A stretch of DNA of 64,000 nucleotides. Origin: Pseudomonas frederiksbergensis (GTDB lineage: Bacteria > Pseudomonadota > Gammaproteobacteria > Pseudomonadales > Pseudomonadaceae). The notes beneath the pieces are model-generated. The model saw only the letters and a program-made list of their open reading frames with translations. It ran no database searches and was not told the origin of the DNA. The translations under genes were made by a program, and so were the position numbers. Location: NCBI RefSeq assembly GCF_003732275.1, contig NZ_MOBM01000015.1, positions 130,906-194,905 on the forward strand. The letters run 5' to 3'. This document shows, one piece after another, positions 33,979 through 43,125 of this stretch (position 1 is its first letter; every line of letters starts with the position of its first letter).

Positions 33979-34551
33979 TTAGGGTTCGCAGACAGGATGA
34001 CGCTGAGGCGCCAGGCCTTCTTCCTCTCGGAGTTGGCGGCTCATGTCATCGCAGCTTTGCGACCAGGTTGTCAGCCACGGCGACATCTCGGGTGACTGTT
34101 CAGCCAATCCCAGCTCCCGGACAAACTCGGCAGGTGCAACCGTGCCTTTGGCCGCGCGGAACAGCCCCCGCATGATGACGACGCCGATCACGCGTCCTTT
34201 GCTCACGAAGCGGTGTTCCATAAAGCTCCACTTATCGTCCCAGCCGAGTATGCGGGTATGAATCTCAAACGATTCGAACAGCTTCAGCTCCCGCCGAAAC
34301 TTGCCCCAGGTATCCCCAACAATCGGCACCGCTCTATGGCGCAGGGCCACTCGATAGGCGCCGCTGCGCAGGACGAAATCCATGCGACCCACGTCGGCCA
34401 TAGTGAAATAACGGCCATTGGTGACGTGCCGGTTGAGGTCAAGATCGAGCGGCCAGACGCGCATGCGGATGACGGTAGTGGCCAGCCCATCAACCGGCTT
34501 GCGCCATGGGCGACGAAACAGCATCAGGAACAGTCGAAACCAGAGATTCAT
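33979..34551 (-). CDS. Thioesterase family protein (THEM6-like, hotdog fold)
   Basis: This 190-residue protein has a hydrophobic N-terminus (MNLWFRLFLMLFRRPW) and a 4HBT-like hotdog domain: RVWPLDLDLNRHVTNGRYFTMADVGRMDFVLRSG (catalytic-type Asp/Asn in DLNRHVTNGRY), KFRRELKLFESFEIHTRILGWDDKWSFMEHRFVSKGRV. It likely acts on acyl-CoA or acyl-ACP. It is isolated on the minus strand, and is a common Pseudomonas gene. Confidence 0.85.
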   Translation of the reverse strand: MNLWFRLFLMLFRRPWRKPVDGLATTVIRMRVWPLDLDLNRHVTNGRYFTMADVGRMDFVLRSGAYRVALRHRAVPIVGDTWGKFRRELKLFESFEIHTRILGWDDKWSFMEHRFVSKGRVIGVVIMRGLFRAAKGTVAPAEFVRELGLAEQSPEMSPWLTTWSQSCDDMSRQLREEEGLAPQRHPVCEP

Positions 34552-34778
34552 AAGGATGCCGAGGGTTGAGTAGATCGATGCACTTTAGGGCGGGGACTGC
34601 GAGCGAGATAGGTGCACAAATGACTTTTTTCATGTGAAAAGCGCAATTGGATCATTCATGCGCTGGGGCAGTCATTTCAGCGGCTGCCCGCCAGCCAGGT
34701 ATTCCGCTCGGGAATGCCCCCATAAAAATCATGCATTTTCTTTATGGCATTGGATCTCGTAGCGTGTCTGCTCACCAT

Positions 34779-35425
<647 letters not shown>

Positions 35426-35442
35426 TCGGCGTACGCATTGTT

Positions 35443-35913
35443 TTAAGTCGCAGGAGCGACTGGACGAACATAGTAATTGTCGAACTCGCCGCTTTCGACG
35501 AATTGGAAGCCATGACGGATGTAAAACCGATTCGAAGCGCTCTCTTTGAGAGCGCCTACCCTGATGGCGCGCGCGGCGGCGTCCGCTTCTTTGAAAATCT
35601 GCATGAGGACTGCAGAACCTACTCCTGATCCCTGAGCATTCGGTCTTACATACAAGTGGTCAAGCAGCAGTTCTTTCAGGTGATGCCTGACCACAACAAA
35701 ACCGATCCGCTCACCGGCCACCTCGATGTGACGCGTGTCGCGGGAATCAAAACCGTTGATAAAGCGCTCACGGGCACGCACCGGATCAAATCGCCCAATA
35801 CGTTCCAGACTTTCGCGCATGGCCTCAATTCGAATGGCCACAAGATTGTCCAAATCGCTTTGTTGAGCCGCGACCAGGATGACTGGAGGATTTTGATCAG
35901 GTATGACGGACAT
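35443..35913 (-). CDS. GNAT family N-acetyltransferase
   Basis: This 156-residue GNAT domain starts VILVAAQQSDLDNLVAIRIEAMRESLERIGRFDPVRARERF. Its acetyl-CoA motif is DHLYVRPNAQGSGVGSAVLMQIFKEAD, followed by GALKESASNRFYIRHGFQFVE. The substrate is unknown. The start MSVIPDQN at 35913 is preferred; the frame extends to 35937. It is convergent with the frameshifted yfcF. Confidence 0.88.
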   Translation of the reverse strand: MSVIPDQNPPVILVAAQQSDLDNLVAIRIEAMRESLERIGRFDPVRARERFINGFDSRDTRHIEVAGERIGFVVVRHHLKELLLDHLYVRPNAQGSGVGSAVLMQIFKEADAAARAIRVGALKESASNRFYIRHGFQFVESGEFDNYYVRPVAPAT

Positions 35914-36165
35914 CGTCTGCGCTCTAATTATCATCACGGGGAACCAGTATAGGCTTGCTGCGCAAGGCGCTGGAGGGGCAGGACATTTATCAAAATGCGT
36001 ACCCGCAGCCCATCATCGCCACGGGTTTCATTCTGGTCCTCCTGCAACGACGTTAAAGGGACAAAGAGCGTTATAGATTAGCTTCAAGGCTTCGGTGTAG
36101 CAGCCAGTCATGATGAAATAGCCGCCCCGTTTTTGCAGTCAGCAACACCTGATTTGGAGCACCAC

Positions 36166-36555
36166 ATGAAAAACGCCGCCGCACTTACCTTCGCCTTGAT
36201 GCTCAATACCGGGTTATTCAGCCTGCAAGCAGAAGCGGCGGGGGATGCTGAAGCCGGTCAGAAACTATTTAACCGTATCTGCGGCGGCTGTCATCAAGTA
36301 GGGACTTCGGCACGGGGTTCTTTTGGTCCGCAACTCAATGCGATCTTCGGGCGCCCTGCGGGAAGCACAACGGACTATCAGTACTCCAGCGCGATGAAAT
36401 CATCAGGCCTCATCTGGACTCGCGAAACACTCACCGCGTACATCGAAGCGCCAAAAGAAGTGGTCCCCGGAACCCGGATGATTTTCTGGGGCCTCAGCGA
36501 TCCGCAGAAGGTCGAAAACCTGTTGGCCTACCTTCAGACATTTCAGCCGCAATAA
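36166..36555 (+). CDS. Class I c-type cytochrome, periplasmic
   Basis: This 129-residue protein has a signal peptide (cleavage near AEA/AGD, residue 24-25). One heme c site is CGGCH (Cys39, Cys42, His43) and the distal Met is in VVPGTRMIFWGLSD. The pattern FGPQLNAIFGRPAGSTTDYQYSSAMKSSGLIWTRETLTAYIEAPKE is that of the cytochrome c2/c550 type, here a monoheme soluble electron carrier. The partner is not visible in the neighbourhood. A hairpin with a T-run follows at 36638-36664. Confidence 0.93.
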   Translation: MKNAAALTFALMLNTGLFSLQAEAAGDAEAGQKLFNRICGGCHQVGTSARGSFGPQLNAIFGRPAGSTTDYQYSSAMKSSGLIWTRETLTAYIEAPKEVVPGTRMIFWGLSDPQKVENLLAYLQTFQPQ

Positions 36556-36637
36556 TCTGTACCTCATCAAAATGTTTGCCGCGTAAAGGCTATATGGGTG
36601 ATATCAATGAGCCACTTCATCCGCTAAAGGAGGCGCC

Positions 36638-36664
36638 GCCCGAGAGACGGATCCCGGGCTTTTC
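36638..36664 (+). terminator. Possible rho-independent terminator
   Basis: The stem GCCCG/CGGGC is separated by a 12-base loop and followed by TTTTCT. It sits between the cytochrome c gene and the next lipoprotein gene on the same strand. The stem is short for its loop, so confidence is moderate. Confidence 0.4.
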
Positions 36665-36679
36665 TAATGGAGTGACTCA

Positions 36680-37015
36680 GTGAATTATCTCAGCAAAGTT
36701 GTTGCCGTAGCCCTGTTCGGTCTGGTTCTGGCGGGTTGCACCGGGGCCCCGATGCAGACTCAGCAGTACGACAGCAGCCAGTACACCGTTGTTGGCCACA
36801 GCGAAGCGACCGCCACTGGCCTCCTGCTGTTTGGTGTTATCCCGATCCAGCAGAACAACCGTTTCATCCGCGCTCAGAACGCCGCGATCAAGGCCAAGGG
36901 CGGCGACGCCATGATCAACACCCAGGTGCAGGAAAACTGGTTCTGGGCCTGGGTCCTGACCGGTTACACCACCAAGATCTCCGGTGATGTGGTCAAGCTG
37001 AAAACCGTTCAATAA
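36680..37015 (+). CDS. Small lipoprotein, hypothetical
   Basis: This 111-residue protein starts with GTG. The lipoprotein signal is NYLSKVVAVALFGLVLAGC (lipobox VLAGC, Cys20). The mature part has two hydrophobic stretches (GLLLFGVIPIQQNN and NWFWAWVLTGYTTKISGDVVKL), giving a compact membrane-associated protein. It resembles a conserved family of small Pseudomonas lipoproteins of unknown role. A family B repeat block follows. Confidence 0.8.
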   Translation: MNYLSKVVAVALFGLVLAGCTGAPMQTQQYDSSQYTVVGHSEATATGLLLFGVIPIQQNNRFIRAQNAAIKAKGGDAMINTQVQENWFWAWVLTGYTTKISGDVVKLKTVQ

Positions 37016-37033
37016 GCGACAGGCACTGCCTTT

Positions 37034-37143
37034 GTGGCGAGCTTGCTCGCGCTGGGCTGCGTAGCGGCCTCAAAATCCGACAGCCATTTGCCGATTTTTG
37101 TGAGTGCTACGCACTCAAGCGGGAGCAAGCTCCCTCGCCACAG
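37034..37143. repeat. REP block, family B, with a short deletion in the left arm
   Basis: The left arm reads GTGGCGAGCTTGCTCGCGCT, lacking the GCGA repeat present in other copies; the right arm is GGGAGCAAGCTCCCTCGCCA. The spacer GCCGATTTTTGTGAGTGCTA is conserved. No terminal repeats are visible around it. Confidence 0.8.
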
Positions 37144-37166
37144 GTTTCTCACTTCTTGATCGCACC

Positions 37167-37472
37167 TCACCCCCAGGCTTTTCCGAGCTCATCCAGACCC
37201 GCGTCTTGCAGGTTCTGCGCACTCATGACCACTCGGAATTTGCAGTTGGCCTGGAAGTTGAGAAAGAAGGGTTCCGCATATCCGGGAATTTCGGAAGGGT
37301 CTTCTATATCGATCAGAAAAATCCCACTTCGCATTCCATCCTGCTCAGTGAAATAAGTCGCCTCCGGCTTAATGGTTTCCAGCACGCGGTTCATGATTTC
37401 GCCGATTTTCCCGGACCTGACATGCGCGTTGAAAGGCTCATGGGGAAACTCGACCATCAGTAGCATTTTCAT
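37167..37472 (-). CDS. DUF3303-like small protein
   Basis: This 101-residue cytoplasmic protein has the pattern KMLLMVEFPHEPFNAHVRSGKIGEIMNRVLETIKPEATYFTEQDGMRSGIFLIDIEDPSEIPGYAEPFFLNFQANCKFRVVMS, a ferredoxin-like dimeric alpha/beta fold as in the DUF3303 group. Function is unknown. There is no operon partner. Confidence 0.75.
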   Translation of the reverse strand: MKMLLMVEFPHEPFNAHVRSGKIGEIMNRVLETIKPEATYFTEQDGMRSGIFLIDIEDPSEIPGYAEPFFLNFQANCKFRVVMSAQNLQDAGLDELGKAWG

Positions 37473-37772
37473 TATTCGATACTCTGTTGAGGTGGCGTGC
37501 TCCTTACCCGGATCCTTACTCCTGACGATGATGCCGCAAGCCGTGCGTTCAGCCAGCGGTGGTGTGTGGTTAAGAATAGCGAAGGGTTGGAGGCTGCCGG
37601 GGCAGAGTTACGGACGGTCATTCTTGATGAATCGGCGGCGAGGCGAAGGGCTTGTTGGCTGAAGTCACGCAGTTCTGTGATGAAAGCAATTTTATGTAAC
37701 GTGGCCTTGGACGTTCGAAGAGAGACACGCCAGCATCGCCAATAGAGGCGATGCCGACTCACCGATCCCCGA
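37473..37772. other. Intergenic stretch without a supported gene
   Basis: Short open frames on both strands (up to 96 codons) overlap each other and lack ribosome sites or recognisable protein sequence. Nothing else was seen. Confidence 0.4.
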
Positions 37773-38165
37773 TTACTGCTGTACCGGCGTGCAGAGTTCT
37801 ACCAACGTTCCGTCAGGGCATCGAACGTAAGAGACGATTTGTCCCCAGGGCTTGGCGCTTGGTGCGGAAATTTCGGTGGCTCCCGCCTTCAACGCTCTGG
37901 CGTGCGCCGCCGGAACATCCTCGGTCACCAGGCCTACTTCGATTCCGAGTGGTTTGGGGGAGGAGTGTGCCGAGACATGGCCCGTGCTGAAGTTCATCGC
38001 GGCCAGTTCATCGGCGGCGAATGCCAGCGCGGTTTCCCCGGTTTCGAGTTCGCCGTAGGTGTTGGATTCATGGAGGAAGCGAACGCTGAACCCGAAGGCT
38101 GACGAAAAGAACTGGAGTGAGGCAACGACGTCCGGGACGTAGATGATCATGTAGCCAAATTTCAT
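37773..38165 (-). CDS. VOC (glyoxalase/bleomycin-resistance) family protein
   Basis: This 130-residue single VOC domain built from two beta-alpha-beta-beta-beta units runs from FGYMIIYVPDVVASLQFFSSAFGFSVRFLHES, with YGELETGETALAF, to PWGQIVSYVRCPDGTLVELCTP. Metal-ligand-type Glu residues are at ELETGE and VELC. The substrate is unknown. Start at MKFGYM. The gene is divergent from the Ppx/GppA gene. Confidence 0.9.
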   Translation of the reverse strand: MKFGYMIIYVPDVVASLQFFSSAFGFSVRFLHESNTYGELETGETALAFAADELAAMNFSTGHVSAHSSPKPLGIEVGLVTEDVPAAHARALKAGATEISAPSAKPWGQIVSYVRCPDGTLVELCTPVQQ

Positions 38166-38363
38166 GAACGGGCATTCCTTGTCGTGTTAATTGAGTGGCA
38201 AATCACGGTTACCCAGGCAGGTTTACCCTGTGCCTGTTCTTTTGAAAAGGCTAGCGGGTGTCATCACGGTGTCATCGAACGAATGGCAAGCTCCTCGCGA
38301 ACCGTCTTGAGCGCTCAGACGGAACTCCGTCTGCGGGCTGATGAATTTGCCAGGAATCCCCCT

Positions 38364-39299
38364 ATGAAAGGAGACGCCTCCCTGTTTGCGGCCATTGACT
38401 TGGGGTCCAATGCGTTTCGCATGATGATCGGCCAGTCAGTCAGGCGCAATCAGGGGTTCATGATCCAGGAAGTGAAAACCTTGCGAGAGCCTGTCCGTTT
38501 GGCGGAGGGGTTTCAGGGAGGGGCGCTGGATGAGTTGGCGCTGGATCGGGGATGGCAAGCGCTTGCGCGATTTGGCAAAAAACTGCGCGGCTTTGAGGCA
38601 GGTCGCGTGCGGGCAGTGGCGACCAGTGCCGTCCGCGAAGCCGATAATGCCCAACTGTTTCTGGCCAGCGCGGAGCGGCACCTGGGTTTTCGTATAGACG
38701 TCATCTCTGGGCATGAAGAGGCCCGACTGGTGTACGCCGGTGTTGCCCATACGATACCCGGTACAGAAAGTATGCGCCTGGTCGTGGATATCGGCGGCGG
38801 CTCTACTGAATTGATTCTGGGGCAGGGCACTCAGCCTCTCTTGACCGAGAGCATTGCCATTGGCAGCGGTACTTTTGGCGCGCGTTACTTTCAAGGCGGC
38901 TGTATATCGGCGAAGGCGCTCCTGGAGGCCGAGCGCGTGGCCACTCTACAGTTTGAAAAAGTTACCCGCCGTTATCGCGCGCTGGGTTGGCAGCAGACTA
39001 TTGGCTCTTCAGGTACTGCACGGATGCTGGCCAAAGTGCTCAAGGCCAATGGTTTGAATGACGATGGTCAAAGCGGTATCACCTACGGCGGTCTGTTGCG
39101 CTTGTCGTTGCGTCTGCTGGAAGTGGGGCATGTTAAACAACTCAAATTGGCGGGCTTACCACCCCATCGGCTGAATATCTTGCCCGGTGGCCTGGTGCTC
39201 ATGCTGGCGGCGTTCAAGGTATTCGGTATCTCGCACATGAGTCCTTCCGAACCGGGATTAAGGTTGGGCGTTCTTCATGGCCTTATGTCCAAACACTAA
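38364..39299 (+). CDS. Ppx/GppA phosphatase family protein (short form)
   Basis: This protein of ~311 residues has the actin-like ATPase fold of exopolyphosphatase/pppGpp phosphohydrolases: SLFAAIDLGSNAFRMMIGQSV (phosphate 1), RAVATSAVREADNA, VISGHEEARLVYAGVAHTI and LVVDIGGGSTELILG (phosphate 2). The C-terminal HD-like domain of full-length Ppx (~500 residues) is missing, so this is the short Ppx2/GppA-like form. Start at MKGDASLF, after AGG-containing sequence. It is followed 60 bases later by an LMW-phosphatase gene. Confidence 0.88.
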   Translation: MKGDASLFAAIDLGSNAFRMMIGQSVRRNQGFMIQEVKTLREPVRLAEGFQGGALDELALDRGWQALARFGKKLRGFEAGRVRAVATSAVREADNAQLFLASAERHLGFRIDVISGHEEARLVYAGVAHTIPGTESMRLVVDIGGGSTELILGQGTQPLLTESIAIGSGTFGARYFQGGCISAKALLEAERVATLQFEKVTRRYRALGWQQTIGSSGTARMLAKVLKANGLNDDGQSGITYGGLLRLSLRLLEVGHVKQLKLAGLPPHRLNILPGGLVLMLAAFKVFGISHMSPSEPGLRLGVLHGLMSKH

Positions 39300-39359
39300 A
39301 TGACGCCGCTGCTGTAAGAAAAGAATTGTTATTTAGATCAAAAAGAATGTGAGGACGTG

Positions 39360-39770
39360 ATGGCTGACAAACTCCGGGTTCTGTTTGTTTGCGCAAAAAA
39401 TGACGTTCGCTCACTGATGGCGCAAGCGCTACTTCGGCACACTGATTGCGAACACTTCGAAGCCTTTAGCGCGGGTCTTGTGGCCAGTGAAGTTGATCCC
39501 CGCACGCTGGAGTCTCTCGATCACGTAGGCATCGACACCACGGGGTTACGCAGTAAAGCCATTGATGAGTTTGAGGGGCAGCCGTTCCATTATGTAATTA
39601 CGCTGTGTGACAAATCGTCCGAAGAGGCTTCGCGGATGCCTACCGCCGGAGAAGTGATCGTGTGGAATTTCGAGGACCCGGTCACCAGTGAAAAACATGA
39701 TCCGTTCCGTCATGCCATTCAGGAAATCCACGATCGCATCAAAATGTTCATTACTGTGAAGACCCGGTAG
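39360..39770 (+). CDS. Low-molecular-weight protein tyrosine phosphatase/ArsC-like
   Basis: This 136-residue protein has the P-loop CX5RS as LFVCAKNDVRSLMAQALL (Cys11, Arg17) and a general-acid Asp region in WNFEDPVTSEKHDPF. Similar proteins dephosphorylate tyrosines or reduce arsenate; the late cysteine in VITLCDKSSEEA fits the arsenate-reductase-like branch. It follows the Ppx/GppA gene. The transcript ends at the strong hairpin 39819-39849. Confidence 0.88.
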   Translation: MADKLRVLFVCAKNDVRSLMAQALLRHTDCEHFEAFSAGLVASEVDPRTLESLDHVGIDTTGLRSKAIDEFEGQPFHYVITLCDKSSEEASRMPTAGEVIVWNFEDPVTSEKHDPFRHAIQEIHDRIKMFITVKTR

Positions 39771-39818
39771 TACCAGCGCTGACCATCTTTGATGATCGTC
39801 GGGCACTAAAAACGCATG

Positions 39819-39849
39819 AAAAAACCCGGCTGATGAGGCCGGGTTTTTT
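39819..39849. terminator. Bidirectional rho-independent terminator
   Basis: A strong stem AAAAAACCCGGC/GCCGGGTTTTTT with loop TGATGAG has A- and T-runs on both sides. It ends the LMW-phosphatase transcript on the plus strand and the repeat-peptide gene on the minus strand. Confidence 0.9.
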
Positions 39850-39877
39850 GGTTGAGTATTGCGGTAAAGCCACTCAT

Positions 39878-40123
39878 TCATGCTGCACGATTCTGAATCA
39901 GACGATCCGAACCACCTTCAGCGACGCGGTTTTCGATCAGACGATCCGAACCACCTTCAGCGACGCGGTTTTCGATCAGACGATCCGAACCACCTTCAGC
40001 CACGCGGTTTTCGATCAAACGATCCGAACCACCTTCGGCAACGACCGGGTGAGTAGAGGAAGCGGCGAAAGCGTTAACTGCAAAAACCGAGAAAGCAATG
40101 CTGAGGAGGATTTGGCGTTTCAT
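39878..40123 (-). CDS. Secreted small protein with four 13-residue tandem repeats
   Basis: This 81-residue precursor has a signal peptide (MKRQILLSIAFSVFAVNAFA). A short lead ASSTHPV is followed by four near-identical copies of VAEGGSDRLIENR (last one with Gln for Glu) and a terminal AA. At DNA level this is a 39-bp repeat (39887-40042) with very few differences. It contains no Cys and is charged and periodic. Similar small repeat proteins occur in Pseudomonas, but I know no function. Its terminator is the hairpin at 39819-39849. Confidence 0.82.
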   Translation of the reverse strand: MKRQILLSIAFSVFAVNAFAASSTHPVVAEGGSDRLIENRVAEGGSDRLIENRVAEGGSDRLIENRVAEGGSDRLIQNRAA

Positions 40124-40339
40124 GATGGTGTGCTCCGGGGTGTTATTGGTTGGGTATGGAGCGGATGTTACGCCGAGGATTTTTTATGAGAACTTCATTG
40201 ACGTGATGGTGACTATCGATGCCAGCAATGGTTGCAACGTAGTGAGCAAGTGCCGTGTCCACGCCAAGGCAGGCAGGCGTTATGAACGCACACGTCTCGC
40301 TACACCGCTGCGGTTTTGCTCAGAGTGTGTAAAAACGAC

Positions 40340-40879
40340 TTACTTCAGAGTGAATGTTGCTTTGAGCGGCATGACAACCTTACGCAAGTTGTCTTTGAGG
40401 GTGATTTCTACTGTCCAAATGCCTGTGGGATCACCTGGCTCTCCAATGAAATCGATCACGGGGGCGGCGAGATACATGTTGCTCGGCTCCCCGTTAAGGC
40501 GCCCTTGAAAACAGACTGAATCTCGCTGATTGATCGACTCAGTACCATTCGGTCTTGTGACTTTCAAATCGCAAGTGATGTTTGCTTCGTGATTGGCATT
40601 CAGCTTCGGGTTTGCAAAAAACGTAAGCGTGAAGATCCTTTCACCTAGGGTGACAACTTTTGCTTCGGTAAATATCGGGGTGGTTTCGGCCGGTGTATTC
40701 CACTTTTTTTCCCAATCGGAATCGGAGGTGATTAATAGCGAGCCCCCAAACCCTCCGATGATTCGTCTTGATTCAGTGTCTGGATATGGATTGCCGTTTG
40801 AATCCCTCCAGTAGCCCGCATGTGCGCTTGACCATGAAAAAGACATCGCGATGAGAACGGCGAGCAATCGAAGGTTCAT
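40340..40879 (-). CDS. Exported hypothetical protein
   Basis: This 179-residue protein has a signal peptide (MNLRLLAVLIAMSFSWSSAHA). The mature part starts GYWRDSNGNPYPDTESRRIIGGFGGSLLITSDSDWEKKWNTP and includes two cysteines (ITCDLKV, DSVCFQG) and beta-rich sequence ending IWTVEITLKDNLRKVVMPLKATFTLK. This suggests a periplasmic immunoglobulin-like or chaperone-like fold. I do not recognise the family. Confidence 0.78.
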   Translation of the reverse strand: MNLRLLAVLIAMSFSWSSAHAGYWRDSNGNPYPDTESRRIIGGFGGSLLITSDSDWEKKWNTPAETTPIFTEAKVVTLGERIFTLTFFANPKLNANHEANITCDLKVTRPNGTESINQRDSVCFQGRLNGEPSNMYLAAPVIDFIGEPGDPTGIWTVEITLKDNLRKVVMPLKATFTLK

Positions 40880-41152
40880 GAACGACTCACTCTAAGTAGA
40901 TGATACAAATGGAGTAATGTTTTGCGCCATCTGTATCTGATAACGCTCCTTGTCCATGTGTAATACCTTGGTCCGCTTGAGTGTAGCGAGAGAAAACGTA
41001 CTCATATTTCGCCTTGGCGAATCGAGCACCATCGAAGCATCCAGCCGATCAGCGTTGAAGGCTATTTTTCTCACCCTCGGTAGAAGGCTGGGTGGGCATC
41101 GAGTAGCGCCACCAAGCGATCGAACATGGGATGTATGTAGTTCTCCTGACGT

Positions 41153-41911
41153 TTACAGGAACAGGTCGTAGGACAGTTTGCCGATCAGGATCACCAGCAA
41201 CACCAGGAACAGAGCCCGGACAAAGGGCACGCCTTTATGAACCGCCAGCCAAGTGCCGGTCAGCGCGCCCAGGATGTTGAATGCCGCCATGGGGATTGCG
41301 ATCAGGTAGAGCACGTTACCCGTCGGAATGAAGAATATCAGCGCCGCTACGTTGGTCGCGATGTTCACCAGCTTGGCCGACGCCGAGGCATGAAGGAAGT
41401 CGAAGGCGAAGCAGCGGATAAACAGGAAGATCAGGAAGCTGCCAGTGCCGGGACCGAACAGTCCGTCGTAGAAGCCAATGGCACCGCCGATGACGATCGC
41501 CAGCAGTTTTTCCTTGGTGCCGATGCGCATGGGCTTGTGCAGGGCGCCGAAGTCCTTTTTCCAGAAGGTGTAGATCGCCATCAGCACGATCAACACCAGC
41601 ACCGCCGGCCGAATCATCGACTGGGGTACAAACGACACCGTGGCCGCTCCGAAGAAGGCCATGACAAAGGCCGAGCAGGCGGCGGGGATCACCAGACCCC
41701 AGTCGATCACCACCTTGCGCACGAAGGACCGGGCCGCGAATGCCGTGCCGCAGGCTGCCGCGACTTTATTGGTACCGAGCAGCGCCGCCGGTTGTGCCGT
41801 GGGCAGCACGTTGAATAGCGCGGGTATCTGGATCAGTCCGCCGCCGCCCACCGCTGCATCGATCAGGCCGGCGGCGAAGGCGAACACGCAAAGGATGGCA
41901 ATATCGATCAT
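41153..41911 (-). CDS. TauE/SafE (TSUP) family sulfite exporter-like protein
   Basis: This 252-residue membrane protein has seven or eight segments. The TSUP duplication is visible: FAAGLIDAAVGGGGLIQIPALF ... GTNKVAAACGTAFAARSF in the first half and GFYDGLFGPGTGSFLIFLFIRCFAFDFLHASASAKLVNIATN in the second. It is likely an anion (sulfite, organosulfonate) exporter. Start MIDIAILCVFAFAAG at 41911 rather than the far-upstream Met. It is divergent from the LysR gene, which may control it. Confidence 0.9.
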   Translation of the reverse strand: MIDIAILCVFAFAAGLIDAAVGGGGLIQIPALFNVLPTAQPAALLGTNKVAAACGTAFAARSFVRKVVIDWGLVIPAACSAFVMAFFGAATVSFVPQSMIRPAVLVLIVLMAIYTFWKKDFGALHKPMRIGTKEKLLAIVIGGAIGFYDGLFGPGTGSFLIFLFIRCFAFDFLHASASAKLVNIATNVAALIFFIPTGNVLYLIAIPMAAFNILGALTGTWLAVHKGVPFVRALFLVLLVILIGKLSYDLFL

Positions 41912-42097
41912 GAAATCAGGCTCTGACGATGAAGGGGTGGTGAGGGCCCAACGGTACCGCGCTTGCCGGGTCGTTGACCCGAAGACGCACTGCAATGGCA
42001 GCAGTTGTGGGTTGAACGGGAGGTTAACGGAAGGGCCTTTTTTATGTTGCAATGCCACGTTGTGAAAAGTGCAATGAGGTGGTCAGTGGCATTGAAT

Positions 42098-43015
42098 ATG
42101 TTGGGGGAACTTGAAGCCTTCGCGACGGTGGCTCGCAAGCGTAGCTTTATCGCGGCGGCACGTACTCTGGGGCGCTCCCCCAGCGCGCTGACCCGTGCCG
42201 TTCAAGCCCTGGAGGAAAGTGTCGGGGTCAAGTTGTTCAATCGCTCGTCCAATTCCGTGAGCTTGACCGAGGCGGGTGAGCGCTTGATGCCTCACGCTTA
42301 CAAAATGCTGGATCTGCAACGTGAGGCGGATGAAGACCTGGCCGGTCTCAGCGGCCTGGCTTACGGCTGGATCCGCTTTTCCGCCCCCGAGTTTCTCGGA
42401 CACGGGGTAATGCCCCGGTTGATCGCGCAGTACAGCGAGCGTTATCCAGACGTGAACGTCGATGTAATTTTCACCGATGAGATCATCGACCCGGCCAAGA
42501 GCAAGCTGGACTTCTCGATTCGCGGCGCGTTTGCGCAATCCAGTGATCTGATCGGCTATCCGCTCTGGAATTATTCACGTTACCTGTATGCCAGCCCCGG
42601 GTATCTGGAGCGGCGCGGGATGCCCGACTCCATCGAGGCGCTGGAGGCGCACTCGCTGATCCTGCATACGGCACCGCGGATTCTCAAGGAGTGGAATTTT
42701 CGCAGTGAGGAGCAGGCCATCAGCTTTCGGGTTCATCCCAAATTTCGTTTCAGCTCCGGTTTGGCAGTATTCCAGGCGGCCTTGGCGGGCGTGGGAATCG
42801 CCCGCCTGGCGGACTGGATGGCGGAGCCCGAAGTGGAAGCGGGGCGCCTGCTGCGGATATGTCCCGAGTACAAGCTCACCTCCAGCAGCGGTGAAAGCCC
42901 GCAGATGCACGCGGTGTACCCGGCCGGGAATCTGCCGCTGCGGGTTAAGTCGTTGTTGGAAGTGATCCGTGGCTTTGGCGACAGCCTTGGTCGAAAGCAT
43001 GCAGTGACGCTTTAG
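42098..43015 (+). CDS. LysR family transcriptional regulator
   Basis: This protein of ~305 residues has an N-terminal winged helix-turn-helix LGELEAFATVARKRSFIAAARTLGRSPSALTRAVQALEESVGVKLFNRSSNSVSLTEAGERL and a LysR substrate-binding domain of the DsdC/AaeR-like class (IRFSAPEFLGHGVMPRLIAQYSERYPDVNVDVIFTDEIIDPAKSKLDFSIRG). It is divergent from the TauE/SafE gene, 186 bases apart. The start is uncertain; an ATG at 42074 is also in frame. Confidence 0.9.
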   Translation: MLGELEAFATVARKRSFIAAARTLGRSPSALTRAVQALEESVGVKLFNRSSNSVSLTEAGERLMPHAYKMLDLQREADEDLAGLSGLAYGWIRFSAPEFLGHGVMPRLIAQYSERYPDVNVDVIFTDEIIDPAKSKLDFSIRGAFAQSSDLIGYPLWNYSRYLYASPGYLERRGMPDSIEALEAHSLILHTAPRILKEWNFRSEEQAISFRVHPKFRFSSGLAVFQAALAGVGIARLADWMAEPEVEAGRLLRICPEYKLTSSSGESPQMHAVYPAGNLPLRVKSLLEVIRGFGDSLGRKHAVTL

Positions 43016-43125
43016 GCGGCTGGGCGCTGATCCTCAATCAGTGTGATAGCCGCCTGAGGTCACCCATGAGCGTTTTTTGGCAGTTTCGCAATCGCCGCGC
43101 TGCACAAGCCTTGGCTTCCCACACA

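Noticed and set aside
39887..40042. CRISPR-like 39-bp tandem repeats
   Set aside because: The repeats are directly adjacent with no spacers and are in frame within a signal-peptide-bearing gene.
40892..41074. 60-codon minus-strand open frame
   Set aside because: No convincing ribosome site or recognisable sequence; the gap 40880-41152 is left without a gene.
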